Shown here: piece by piece, positions 1-6,018 of the stretch
How positions within the stretch are numbered: the first letter of the stretch is position 1
Layout: each line of letters begins with the position of its first letter
Made by a program: the position numbers and the translations under genes
Assembly: GCF_900128975.1 (NCBI RefSeq)
Contig: NZ_FQVC01000004.1
Span: forward strand, 129,423 to 193,422
Direction of reading: 5' to 3'
Source of the DNA: Devosia limi DSM 17137
Lineage (GTDB): Bacteria > Pseudomonadota > Alphaproteobacteria > Rhizobiales > Devosiaceae
DNA: 64,000 nucleotides
The notes under the pieces: generated by a model
The model's database searches: none
What the model was told of the DNA's origin: nothing
Seen by the model: only the letters and a program-made list of their open reading frames with translations

Positions 1-149
1 AGCGGCACGGCATAATTGGGCAGGCGCAGCGGATGGCCGTTGGGCAGCAGCAGGTTTGAGGCGGGCACCAGGACCGCTACGGCGATCAGGATGGCGACGA
101 GCCAGATGGCTTTTTTGTCGAGCGCGCGGAACAGGGCCTGGGTCAGCAT
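1..149 (-). CDS. urtC: Urea ABC transporter permease UrtC (N-terminal part, cut by window edge)
   Basis: Only the first 49 codons lie in the window; the gene continues past base 1. The visible N-terminus starts MLTQALFRALDKKA, followed by one hydrophobic segment (about residues 15-35) and a GHPLRLPNYAVPL stretch, which resembles the start of UrtC, the second membrane permease of the urea uptake ABC transporter. It follows urtA and urtB on the same strand, which is the standard urt order. About 180 bases separate it from urtB, and this gap is filled by a long palindromic repeat, so expression may be uncoupled from urtB to some extent. The identification relies on both the short sequence and the context. 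Confidence 0.85.
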   Translation of the reverse strand, partial: MLTQALFRALDKKAIWLVAILIAVAVLVPASNLLLPNGHPLRLPNYAVP

Positions 150-185
150 GGTTGCACCTCCGTACCCCGGGGAGCCCCGATCTGT

Positions 186-298
186 TCCCTCCCCCTTGAG
201 GGGAGGGCTAGGGTGGGGGTGCTGCGGCGGCCGCGAACATCGAAGGGGTGGTGAGCGCAGCACCCCCACCCTTGATCCCTCCCCTCAAGGGGGAGGGA
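186..298. repeat. Intergenic palindrome, family A (copy 1)
   Basis: Two arms of about 40 bases (186-226 and 255-298) are near-perfect reverse complements around a 28-base loop. The arms carry CCCTCCCC / GGGGAGGG blocks and an AAGGGTGGGGG box. A related copy lies at 10275-10371. It sits between urtB and urtC and could form a strong RNA hairpin in the urt transcript. Confidence 0.8.
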
Positions 299-327
299 GA
301 CGACTGCCAATTCAGTTGCCACGGAAA

Positions 328-1947
328 TCATGCTTCCACCGACCTTCCCTTGAGTGCGAAGAGGCCGCGCGGCCGGCGCTGGATGAAGAGGATGATCAGC
401 ACCAGGATGAGGATCTTGCCGAGCACGGCGCCGACATAGGGCTCGAGGAACTTGTTGGCGATGCCCAGCGTCAGGGCGCCGACAAAGGTGCCCCAGAGAT
501 TGCCGACGCCACCAAAGACCACGACCATGAAGCTGTCGATGATGTAGCCCTGGCCCAGATTGGGCGAGACGTTGTCGATCTGGCTGAGGGCCACGCCGGC
601 GAGGCCCGCAACGCCGGAACCGAGGCCGAAGGTCATCGCGTCAACAAAGGGGGTGCGGATGCCCATGGCCGAGGCCATGCGGCGGTTCTGGGTGACGGCG
701 CGCATCTGCAGGCCCAGGGCGGTGCGCTTGAGCACCAGCAGCAGGGTGACGAACACCACCAGCGCGAAGATGACGATCCACAGCCGGCTCCAGGTGATGG
801 AGAGGCCGCCGAGATCGAAGGAGCCGCTCATCCAGCTGGGATTGCCGACCAGGCGATTGGTGGGGCCGAAGATGGAGCGCACCGATTGCTGCAGGATCAG
901 CGAAATGCCCCAGGTGGCGAGGAGGGTTTCCAGCGCCCGGCCATAGAGCCAGCGGATGATGCCGCGCTCGATGGCGATGCCGATCAGCGCGGTGATCAGG
1001 AAGGCCAGCGGCAGGGCGATGGCCAGGGAATAGTCGAACAGCTCGGGTGAGTAGCGCCGGATGGTCTCCTGCACCACGAAGGTGGTGTAGGCGCCGAGCA
1101 TGACCATTTCGCCGTGGGCCATGTTGATGACGCCCATGACGCCGAAGGTGATGGCCAGGCCGATTGCGGCGAGCAGTAGGACCGAGCCCAGCGAAATGCC
1201 GTACCAGACATTTTGCGCCGCATCCCAGACGGCGCGGTCGCGTGCCAGCCCGTCAATGCTGGCCTGGATAGCGGGCTTGAGTTCATCGGGGGCATTGGCG
1301 AGGGCGGCGGTGAGCAGGGTCAGGGCATCGCGGCCGCCAATGGCTGAAACGAGGGGCAGGGCGGCGGTCTTGTCTTCCAGCGTCGCGTCGGTCTTGAGAG
1401 TGAGGACGGCGCGGGCGGTTTGCATGACCTGCAGGATCGCCGGATCAGCTTCGGCCGATATGCCGCTATCGAGCAGTTCGAGATTGGCGGGATCGGCATC
1501 GCGCAGGATCGACTGGGCGGCGGAGCGGCGGGTGGCGGGATCGTCGCTGAGCAGGGTCAATTGCCCGATGGCGGTGCGGATGACGCGGCGCAGTCCGTTG
1601 TTCACCTTGACCTTTTCGAGGTCGGCCTTGGGCACTTCGCCCAGTTCGGCGGCGGTGACGGGGTCGATCCGTCCCAGCGTGGCGCCGGATCCGGTGATGA
1701 ACACTACCTTGGCATCGGTTTTGCCGACATAGAGGTCGCCGTCGGCCAGGGTTTGCAGCAGCGGCACGACCCGGAGATCCTCGGTGGCGACGAGGGCGGC
1801 AATGGCGGTTTCGCGGTCTTTGAAGCTGCCGGGGGCAAGGGCGTCGACGAGAGGGGACAGGGTGGTGTCCGCGGTCTGCGCATGGGCCGGAACCAGCAGC
1901 GCCCCGAGCAGTACAACCAGCGTTGCCAACAATCTAGAGAAGGTCAT
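328..1947 (-). CDS. urtB: Urea ABC transporter permease UrtB
   Basis: Inner-membrane permease of the high-affinity urea transporter UrtABCDE. The protein is about 539 aa. It begins with a signal peptide (MTFSRLLATLVVLLG... to AHA), then an extracytoplasmic domain of roughly 230 residues typical of proteobacterial UrtB, then a LivH-like permease domain with several membrane helices (GISLGSVLLLAAIGLAITFGV, GVINMAHGEMVMLGAY, VVFGGVGNLWGT). The ATG at 1947 is chosen because the signal peptide starts there. A TTG at 1962 with GGAG 8 bases upstream is a possible alternative that adds five residues. It lies downstream of urtA on the same strand, separated from it by a perfect 28-bp inverted repeat, and upstream of urtC. 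Confidence 0.95.
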   Translation of the reverse strand: MTFSRLLATLVVLLGALLVPAHAQTADTTLSPLVDALAPGSFKDRETAIAALVATEDLRVVPLLQTLADGDLYVGKTDAKVVFITGSGATLGRIDPVTAAELGEVPKADLEKVKVNNGLRRVIRTAIGQLTLLSDDPATRRSAAQSILRDADPANLELLDSGISAEADPAILQVMQTARAVLTLKTDATLEDKTAALPLVSAIGGRDALTLLTAALANAPDELKPAIQASIDGLARDRAVWDAAQNVWYGISLGSVLLLAAIGLAITFGVMGVINMAHGEMVMLGAYTTFVVQETIRRYSPELFDYSLAIALPLAFLITALIGIAIERGIIRWLYGRALETLLATWGISLILQQSVRSIFGPTNRLVGNPSWMSGSFDLGGLSITWSRLWIVIFALVVFVTLLLVLKRTALGLQMRAVTQNRRMASAMGIRTPFVDAMTFGLGSGVAGLAGVALSQIDNVSPNLGQGYIIDSFMVVVFGGVGNLWGTFVGALTLGIANKFLEPYVGAVLGKILILVLIILFIQRRPRGLFALKGRSVEA

Positions 1948-1976
1948 GGCGGCCCCAATCAAAGCAGAAACTCCGT

Positions 1977-2073
1977 GTCATTCCGGCGCAGGCCGGAATC
2001 CATGTCCGTGGCAACGGCAACATCCAGCGTGTGGATGGTTCACCGCATGGATTCCGGCCTGCGCCGGAATGAC
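1977..2073. repeat. Intergenic inverted repeat, family B (urtA-urtB gap)
   Basis: Perfect 28-bp arms (1977-2004 and 2046-2073) begin GTCATTCCGGCGCAGG and end in the reverse complement, followed by CCGGTGGG. A second perfect copy is at 8261-8342 and a degenerate one at 51294-51356. Lying just after the binding-protein gene urtA, the hairpin could protect its mRNA 3' end or reduce read-through into urtB; that role is inferred. Confidence 0.9.
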
Positions 2074-2141
2074 CCGGTGGGTTTTGGAAGAGAGTGAACG
2101 AAGGCAGCGAACCGCCTTCGGCCGGTTTGCGGAGGAGGAAG

Positions 2142-3449
2142 CTATTGAGCGGCGACGGCGGTGCTGCCGCCGCAGGATTTGGTTTCGGTGTTGTAATTGC
2201 CGCAGGAAATTGGGGCGGTCCAATCGGCCTCGATCACCTTGGACTCGGGCAGGAAGTCGGACCAGGCATCGCCGGGGACGAGGTCGCTCTCGGAGACGAC
2301 TTCGAACTGGCCATCGGCCTGGATTTCACCGATCAGCACCGGCTTGGTGATGTGGTGGTTGGGCAGCATGGTAGCGATGCCACCGGTCAGGTTGGGGGTT
2401 TCGAGCCCAATGATGGCGTCGAGCACGGCGTCGGTATCGGTCGTCCCGGCCTTTTCGACAGCCTGTACCCAGAGATTGAAGCCGATGACATGGGCTTCCA
2501 TCGGGTCATTGGTGACCTTGTCCGGGTTGTTCATGAAGGCTTGCCAGGCGGCGATGAAGGCAGCGTTTTCCGGGGTATCGACGGACTGGAAGTAGTTCCA
2601 GGCGGCAAGGTGCCCAACCAGCGGGGTGGTGTCGAAGCCGGCGAGTTCTTCTTCACCGACGGAGAAGGCGACGACCGGGATATCCTCGGCCTTGATGCCC
2701 TGATTGGCGAGTTCCTTGTAGAACGGCACGTTGGCGTCGCCATTGATGGTGGAGACCACGGCGGTCTTCTTGCCGGCCGAGCCGAAATTCTTGATGTCGG
2801 TAACGATGGTCTGCCAATCGGAATGACCGAAGGGCGTGTAGTTGATCATGATGTCTTCGGCGGCGACGCCCTTGTCCTTGAGGTATTGCTCGAGGATCTT
2901 GTTGGTGGTCTGCGGATAGACATAGTCGGTGCCGGCCAGGACCCAGCGCTCGACGCCTTCGTTTTCCATCAGGTAATCGACGGCGGGAATGGCCTGCTGG
3001 TTGGGGGCGGCGCCGGTGTAGAAGACGTTGCGCTGGCTTTCTTCACCCTCGTATTGCACGGGGTAGAACAGGATCGAGTTCAGTTCCTCGAACACCGGCA
3101 GCACGGCCTTGCGCGAGGACGAGGTCCAGCCGCCGAACACGGCGACGACATCGTTGACCTCGATCAGTTCACGGGCCTTTTCAGCAAACAGCGGCCAGTC
3201 GGAGGCGGGATCGACGACAGCGGCTTCAAGCTGCTTGCCCAGAAGACCGCCCTTCTTGTTCTGCTCGTCGATCAGAAAGAGCATGGTGTCTTTCAGTGTC
3301 GTCTCGGAAATCGCCATCGTGCCCGACAGCGAGTGCAGGACACCGACCTTGATGGTCTCGTCCTGGGCGAATGCTGGAACAGCAATCGCTCCGATAGTCA
3401 TCGCGACGCCTAGTCCCAGTCCCGCAAGTGTGCGGTTTACCAGTGTCAT
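2142..3449 (-). CDS. urtA: Urea ABC transporter substrate-binding protein UrtA
   Basis: Periplasmic urea-binding protein of 435 aa, type I fold. A signal peptide (about residues 1-28, ending VPAFAQ) precedes the mature DETIKVGVLHSLSGTMAISE start that is characteristic of UrtA/FmdD-like proteins. Other family stretches are FGGWTSSSRKAVLPV, LFYPVQYEGEE and GTDYVYPQTTN. It delivers urea to the UrtB/UrtC permeases encoded immediately downstream. The ATG at 3449 is supported by the signal peptide and by a GGAGG-type ribosome binding site. Expression is probably nitrogen-regulated, because a consensus sigma-54 promoter lies 42-57 bases upstream of the start. Confidence 0.97.
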   Translation of the reverse strand: MTLVNRTLAGLGLGVAMTIGAIAVPAFAQDETIKVGVLHSLSGTMAISETTLKDTMLFLIDEQNKKGGLLGKQLEAAVVDPASDWPLFAEKARELIEVNDVVAVFGGWTSSSRKAVLPVFEELNSILFYPVQYEGEESQRNVFYTGAAPNQQAIPAVDYLMENEGVERWVLAGTDYVYPQTTNKILEQYLKDKGVAAEDIMINYTPFGHSDWQTIVTDIKNFGSAGKKTAVVSTINGDANVPFYKELANQGIKAEDIPVVAFSVGEEELAGFDTTPLVGHLAAWNYFQSVDTPENAAFIAAWQAFMNNPDKVTNDPMEAHVIGFNLWVQAVEKAGTTDTDAVLDAIIGLETPNLTGGIATMLPNHHITKPVLIGEIQADGQFEVVSESDLVPGDAWSDFLPESKVIEADWTAPISCGNYNTETKSCGGSTAVAAQ

Positions 3450-3490
3450 ATTGTCCTCCGACAGTTGTGTGTTTGCACCGTCGGATGAAT

Positions 3491-3506
3491 TGCAAAGCCC
3501 GTGCCA
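3491..3506 (-). promoter_or_regulatory. Sigma-54 (-24/-12) promoter for urtA
   Basis: The minus strand reads TGGCACGGGCTTTGCA, an exact match to the sigma-54 consensus TGGCACG-N4-TTGCA. The predicted transcription start is near 3480, about 30 bases upstream of the urtA ATG. Sigma-54 plus NtrC control of urea uptake is established in other proteobacteria; no convincing NtrC site was found upstream. Confidence 0.85.
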
Positions 3507-3639
3507 CGCCCCGATGAGGCGGGCTATGACTTTGATTCAATTGAAACTGGGGAAGCCGGTGGGGTTCGGCATCAGTACGCGCGTCGCCTCGACTCACCGT
3601 TGGGTGATGTATAAACAGGCAGGGGCGGGAGGTTTTGAT

Positions 3640-3806
3640 TACTGATTAGGCAGTTTCTGGAAATGCCGTAGAATTGTGCGGCTGGGGCTAGGCGTGACCG
3701 CGGGCCACCAATGGGCTGGCCTCGTCCTACCGAAGTTTTGCTTCGGCAGAGGTTGTTTGCACCGACCACCTCGGCCCCGCACCTGAAACATGGTGCGGGG
3801 CTTTTG
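3640..3806 (+). ncRNA. Candidate small RNA ending at an orphan terminator
   Basis: The 365-base gap between urtA and the META-domain gene has no convincing ORF, yet it ends with a plus-strand terminator (3774-3805) although no plus-strand gene precedes it. Just upstream is a compact CCGAAG/CTTCGG hairpin near 3730. Together these suggest a short plus-strand transcript. The 5' end is a guess, and no known RNA family was recognised. Confidence 0.25.
3774..3805 (+). terminator. Orphan rho-independent terminator
   Basis: A perfect 10-bp stem (GCCCCGCACC, 3774-3783, with 3792-3801), an 8-base loop and TTTT at 3802-3805 on the plus strand. The minus-strand side has no T-run, so it does not fit as the terminator of the minus-strand gene ending at 3815. 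Confidence 0.65.
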
Positions 3807-3814
3807 ATCTGGGC

Positions 3815-4585
3815 TTAGCTGGCTGGAGTCAGGCGGGCGACGACCTTGCCATCGGCTTCAAGATTCAGGTCGCCATCGACGATCTGGTAGCCGGTGGCGG
3901 CTTCGAGCGCGGCGAAGAATGCCTGTTCCTGGGCCATTGCTGGCTCTTCGCAGGCCATCATGGTCGAGAACACATTGCTGATATCGAACTTGTCCGCCAG
4001 GCTGAGATTGCCGCCGAAGCGGTTGCAGCCGCCGCCGCCACCAATGCTCAGATCCTTGCTGATGGTCAGGGAGCTATCAACACCTTCGGCTGTGGGCTTG
4101 CCGTCGAGTTCGACCAGCGTCCAGTCGCCGAACAAGGCGGCGTCGGCTTCTGGAACGGCTGGCTCTGCGGCCGGCGGCGTTGCGGCGACGCTGACCAGCG
4201 CCAATTGTTCGGGGATGGCTGCTGCCAGCGGATCGATGGTGTGGCGGGTATCGGTGATCAACAGGAGCTCGCCGTCGTTTTCGATTCGCGCCTGCAGGGC
4301 ATAGGTGGCCCTGTCGGAAATGGCGCTGGCGTCGAAATCGAGCGTGAAAGGGATCGGCACTTGACCGGCCGGAGATACAAGCGTGGAGGCGATCACCTTG
4401 GAGGGGGCGTCGGCGAGCGAGACGTCAACGAGCTGGACCTGCAATTCGGCAGTCGGCGGCAGGGCAATGCGCTCGCGGTAGCTGGCTTCACCACTGATTG
4501 AAATGCCGTCGGCATAGGAGGGAAGCGTTAACATGGCGGTAGCAAGGGCAAGGGCTGCGAGTGTCGATTTCGGCTGAAACTGCAT
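3815..4585 (-). CDS. Exported YscW-like and META-domain protein
   Basis: A 256-aa exported protein. Residues 1-25 form a signal peptide (MQFQPKSTLAALALATAML...). Residues about 28-130 match the YbaY/YscW-type beta domain (ISGEASYRERIALPPTAELQVQLVDVS... ending in TDTRHTID). After an Ala/Pro-rich linker, residues about 165-256 form a META (HslJ-like) domain with the hallmark GDWTLVELDGKP, the GGGGCNRFGG loop and STMMACEEP. Both domains occur in envelope or heat-shock-inducible lipoproteins, but there is no lipobox cysteine here. The start was moved from an upstream in-frame ATG (4855) to the ATG at 4585 because only the latter exposes a signal peptide. The exact function is unknown; an envelope-stress role is a family-level guess. 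Confidence 0.85.
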   Translation of the reverse strand: MQFQPKSTLAALALATAMLTLPSYADGISISGEASYRERIALPPTAELQVQLVDVSLADAPSKVIASTLVSPAGQVPIPFTLDFDASAISDRATYALQARIENDGELLLITDTRHTIDPLAAAIPEQLALVSVAATPPAAEPAVPEADAALFGDWTLVELDGKPTAEGVDSSLTISKDLSIGGGGGCNRFGGNLSLADKFDISNVFSTMMACEEPAMAQEQAFFAALEAATGYQIVDGDLNLEADGKVVARLTPAS

Positions 4586-4739
4586 GGCTGGGAATCCTGT
4601 TTCCTTGACGCGATTGGGAGTGAATGCATGCGCAGGTGATTGCGGCGATTTTGTCGCCTTTTGCTTGGGGCGTCGAGGCATTTTCGCCGCACCGGCGTGG
4701 CGGTAGGCGCCTGAAATCATGGCTGTCGCGTGCGGCCAC

Positions 4740-4940
4740 GAACCTGTCCGTCCGCTCAGTTGGCTCGGAACCGATCGCCATCCCGGTCGTTGTTTGGATA
4801 TGCGACGGTACAGACCTAGCCGTCGGTCAGCCAAATACGCGGCCACGCCGTGCATGGTTCGGGCGAGCGCTGTAAGGGCTGACGCTCCCTTATGGCATCC
4901 CCGATGGGACGCGAGGTTTCGGCCTCGCGTCTTCTTTTTT
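4740..4940 (+). ncRNA. Candidate structured small RNA upstream of orphan terminator
   Basis: The 520-base gap between the META gene and the collagen-like gene holds no convincing protein gene. It ends in a very strong plus-strand terminator at 4908-4940. Just upstream, GAGCG (4865-4869) can pair with CGCTC (4883-4887), while TAAGGG (4873-4878) can pair with CCCTTA (4887-4892). These interleaved stems could form an H-type pseudoknot or be mutually exclusive. It could be a stand-alone sRNA or a leader; the 5' end is not defined and no known family was recognised. Confidence 0.3.
4908..4940 (+). terminator. Strong orphan rho-independent terminator
   Basis: A perfect 9-bp stem GACGCGAGG/CCTCGCGTC with a 6-base loop is followed by TTCTTTTTT (4932-4940). 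There is no plus-strand protein gene upstream, and the next plus-strand gene starts at 5106. Confidence 0.85.
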
Positions 4941-4948
4941 GCCCAATA

Positions 4949-4974
4949 AAATCAATATTTTAAAGTATTGATTT
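4949..4974. promoter_or_regulatory. AT-rich palindrome upstream of collagen-like gene
   Basis: AAATCAATA (4949-4957) and TATTGATTT (4966-4974) are perfect inverted repeats with an 8-base spacer, inside a stretch far more AT-rich than the rest of the window. This is a candidate operator or promoter region for the gene at 5106. Confidence 0.45.
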
Positions 4975-5018
4975 AAATAACGAAGAAGAGGTTGTCGCTT
5001 TGATTGCTATAGGGTTGC

Positions 5019-5043
5019 TTGGTTTCGTATAGTCCGAAACCAA
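5019..5043. promoter_or_regulatory. Second inverted repeat upstream of collagen-like gene
   Basis: TTGGTTTCG (5019-5027) and CGAAACCAA (5035-5043) are perfect 9-bp arms around TATAGTC, 63 bases before the start codon. Candidate operator; the binding protein is unknown. Confidence 0.45.
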
Positions 5044-5105
5044 ATTTTGCTTCTGATCGTATCTCCTTAGCTGACTTATCTATTCAGTAATATAGGAGAA
5101 ACGTC

Positions 5106-5879
5106 ATGAAACGTGCTTTTGTAGCTGTTTTTGCCGGCTTCCTTCTTGCCGGTAGTGCAATGCCATCCTCTGCGGATAGCCTGCTTGGTATCATCGGGGA
5201 CTCCGATAGCGGTGCCCTGGTGACGATTGGATCGGGGTCTGCTGGCGACAGTGGACTAGTCAATGTCGGTCTGGGCGGGGGCTCCGGCAACATTGTCGAC
5301 GCGAATATCGGGGCGGGCAGTGAGCCGCTGGCTTCGGCCAATATTGGTACCGGGCCGGCTAGCAATGGTGGCGGCCTCGTTGACGTCGGGGTCGGTGTTG
5401 GCGGAGGCTCTGGCCTTGTCGATGTCGATGTCGCGATTGGCGGTGGTGGTGGCGGTCAATCAGGCCAGCCGGGCCAGCCGGGTCAACCCGGACAACCCGG
5501 TCAGCCTGGCCAGCCTGGACAGCCGGGCGTCAGGGGCGTGACCGGTGGCAGTGGCTCCGGCTTTACCCTGCCGGGCAATTCGTCGTCGCGCCTGAGCTAT
5601 CTCGCCAAGCTGCTGGAAAACCGGGCCTGGTTGCGCTTTGCCAAAGGCAATTCGGTCTGTCTGCCCGCCAGCGGGGTGGCCAATGTGGCTAATGTGGTGT
5701 CGCAGCGCGATTACGGTCGCGTCAATGCATTGCTGGCCGGCTATTCCAGCGATATCGGCAATCTGCGCAGCCTGTTGGCGCGTTGCGGTAGTCGTCAGGC
5801 AATCAATCGCTCCGATATCGAGCGCGCGATCGCCGTCGATCTGCGCCGCGATGGCACGGTGATCCTCTACGTGCTGTAG
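5106..5879 (+). CDS. Secreted collagen-like (GQP)7 protein
   Basis: A 257-aa exported protein of unknown function. Residues 1-23 form a signal peptide (MKRAFVAVFAGFLLAGSAMP...). Residues 25-117 are a Gly-rich region with irregular repeats of the kind LVDVGVGVGGGSG and ANIGAG. Residues 120-140 are seven uninterrupted Gly-Gln-Pro triplets, a collagen-like tract, followed by GVRG. Residues 155-257 are a compact C-terminal domain with two cysteines (NSVCLPAS and ARCGSR), probably a folded head. AGGAG lies 6-10 bases before the ATG. The upstream region carries two palindromes and a hairpin terminator follows, so it is probably transcribed alone. A surface or matrix role is inferred from the architecture. 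Confidence 0.85.
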   Translation: MKRAFVAVFAGFLLAGSAMPSSADSLLGIIGDSDSGALVTIGSGSAGDSGLVNVGLGGGSGNIVDANIGAGSEPLASANIGTGPASNGGGLVDVGVGVGGGSGLVDVDVAIGGGGGGQSGQPGQPGQPGQPGQPGQPGQPGVRGVTGGSGSGFTLPGNSSSRLSYLAKLLENRAWLRFAKGNSVCLPASGVANVANVVSQRDYGRVNALLAGYSSDIGNLRSLLARCGSRQAINRSDIERAIAVDLRRDGTVILYVL

Positions 5880-5902
5880 CGCTAGCAGGATGGACTTTAC
5901 GG

Positions 5903-5928
5903 GGCCCGGGCAGCGTCCGGGCCTTTTT
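5903..5928 (+). terminator. Terminator after collagen-like gene
   Basis: Stem GGCCCGG (5903-5909) pairs with CCGGGCC (5917-5923), followed by TTTTT. It also argues that the oxidoreductase gene starts downstream at 6019 rather than at an in-frame ATG at 5890. Confidence 0.8.
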
Positions 5929-6018
5929 GTTGACCGGGCGGCATTCCGGCTTGCCTCGCGCGGCGCGGGCACGGACAATGGCAGGGTAATAGCCCCGGTT
6001 GAGGTGGGTGGAGTGCCG

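Noticed and set aside
16..1050. Long plus-strand open frame opposite urtB/urtC
   Set aside because: It lies antisense to clear urtB coding sequence and its translation (rich in Asp, Gly, Glu, His) is a typical GC-rich shadow.
2094..3413. Long plus-strand open frame opposite urtA
   Set aside because: Exact antisense shadow of urtA, low-complexity Gly/Asp composition and no recognisable domain.
3572..3769. 65-codon minus-strand ORF upstream of urtA
   Set aside because: No ribosome binding site and no recognisable family; it covers the candidate RNA hairpins and looks like a chance frame.
3774..3801. Possible NtrC binding site (GCACC-N8-GGTGC) upstream of urtA
   Set aside because: The spacing is wrong (8 instead of about 5) and it lies about 300 bases from the promoter; it is better explained as a terminator stem.
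5463..5525. Short tandem repeat as a CRISPR or minisatellite
   Set aside because: The repeat is a 9-base codon pattern (Gly-Gln-Pro) inside a coding frame; no spacers or longer repeats exist.
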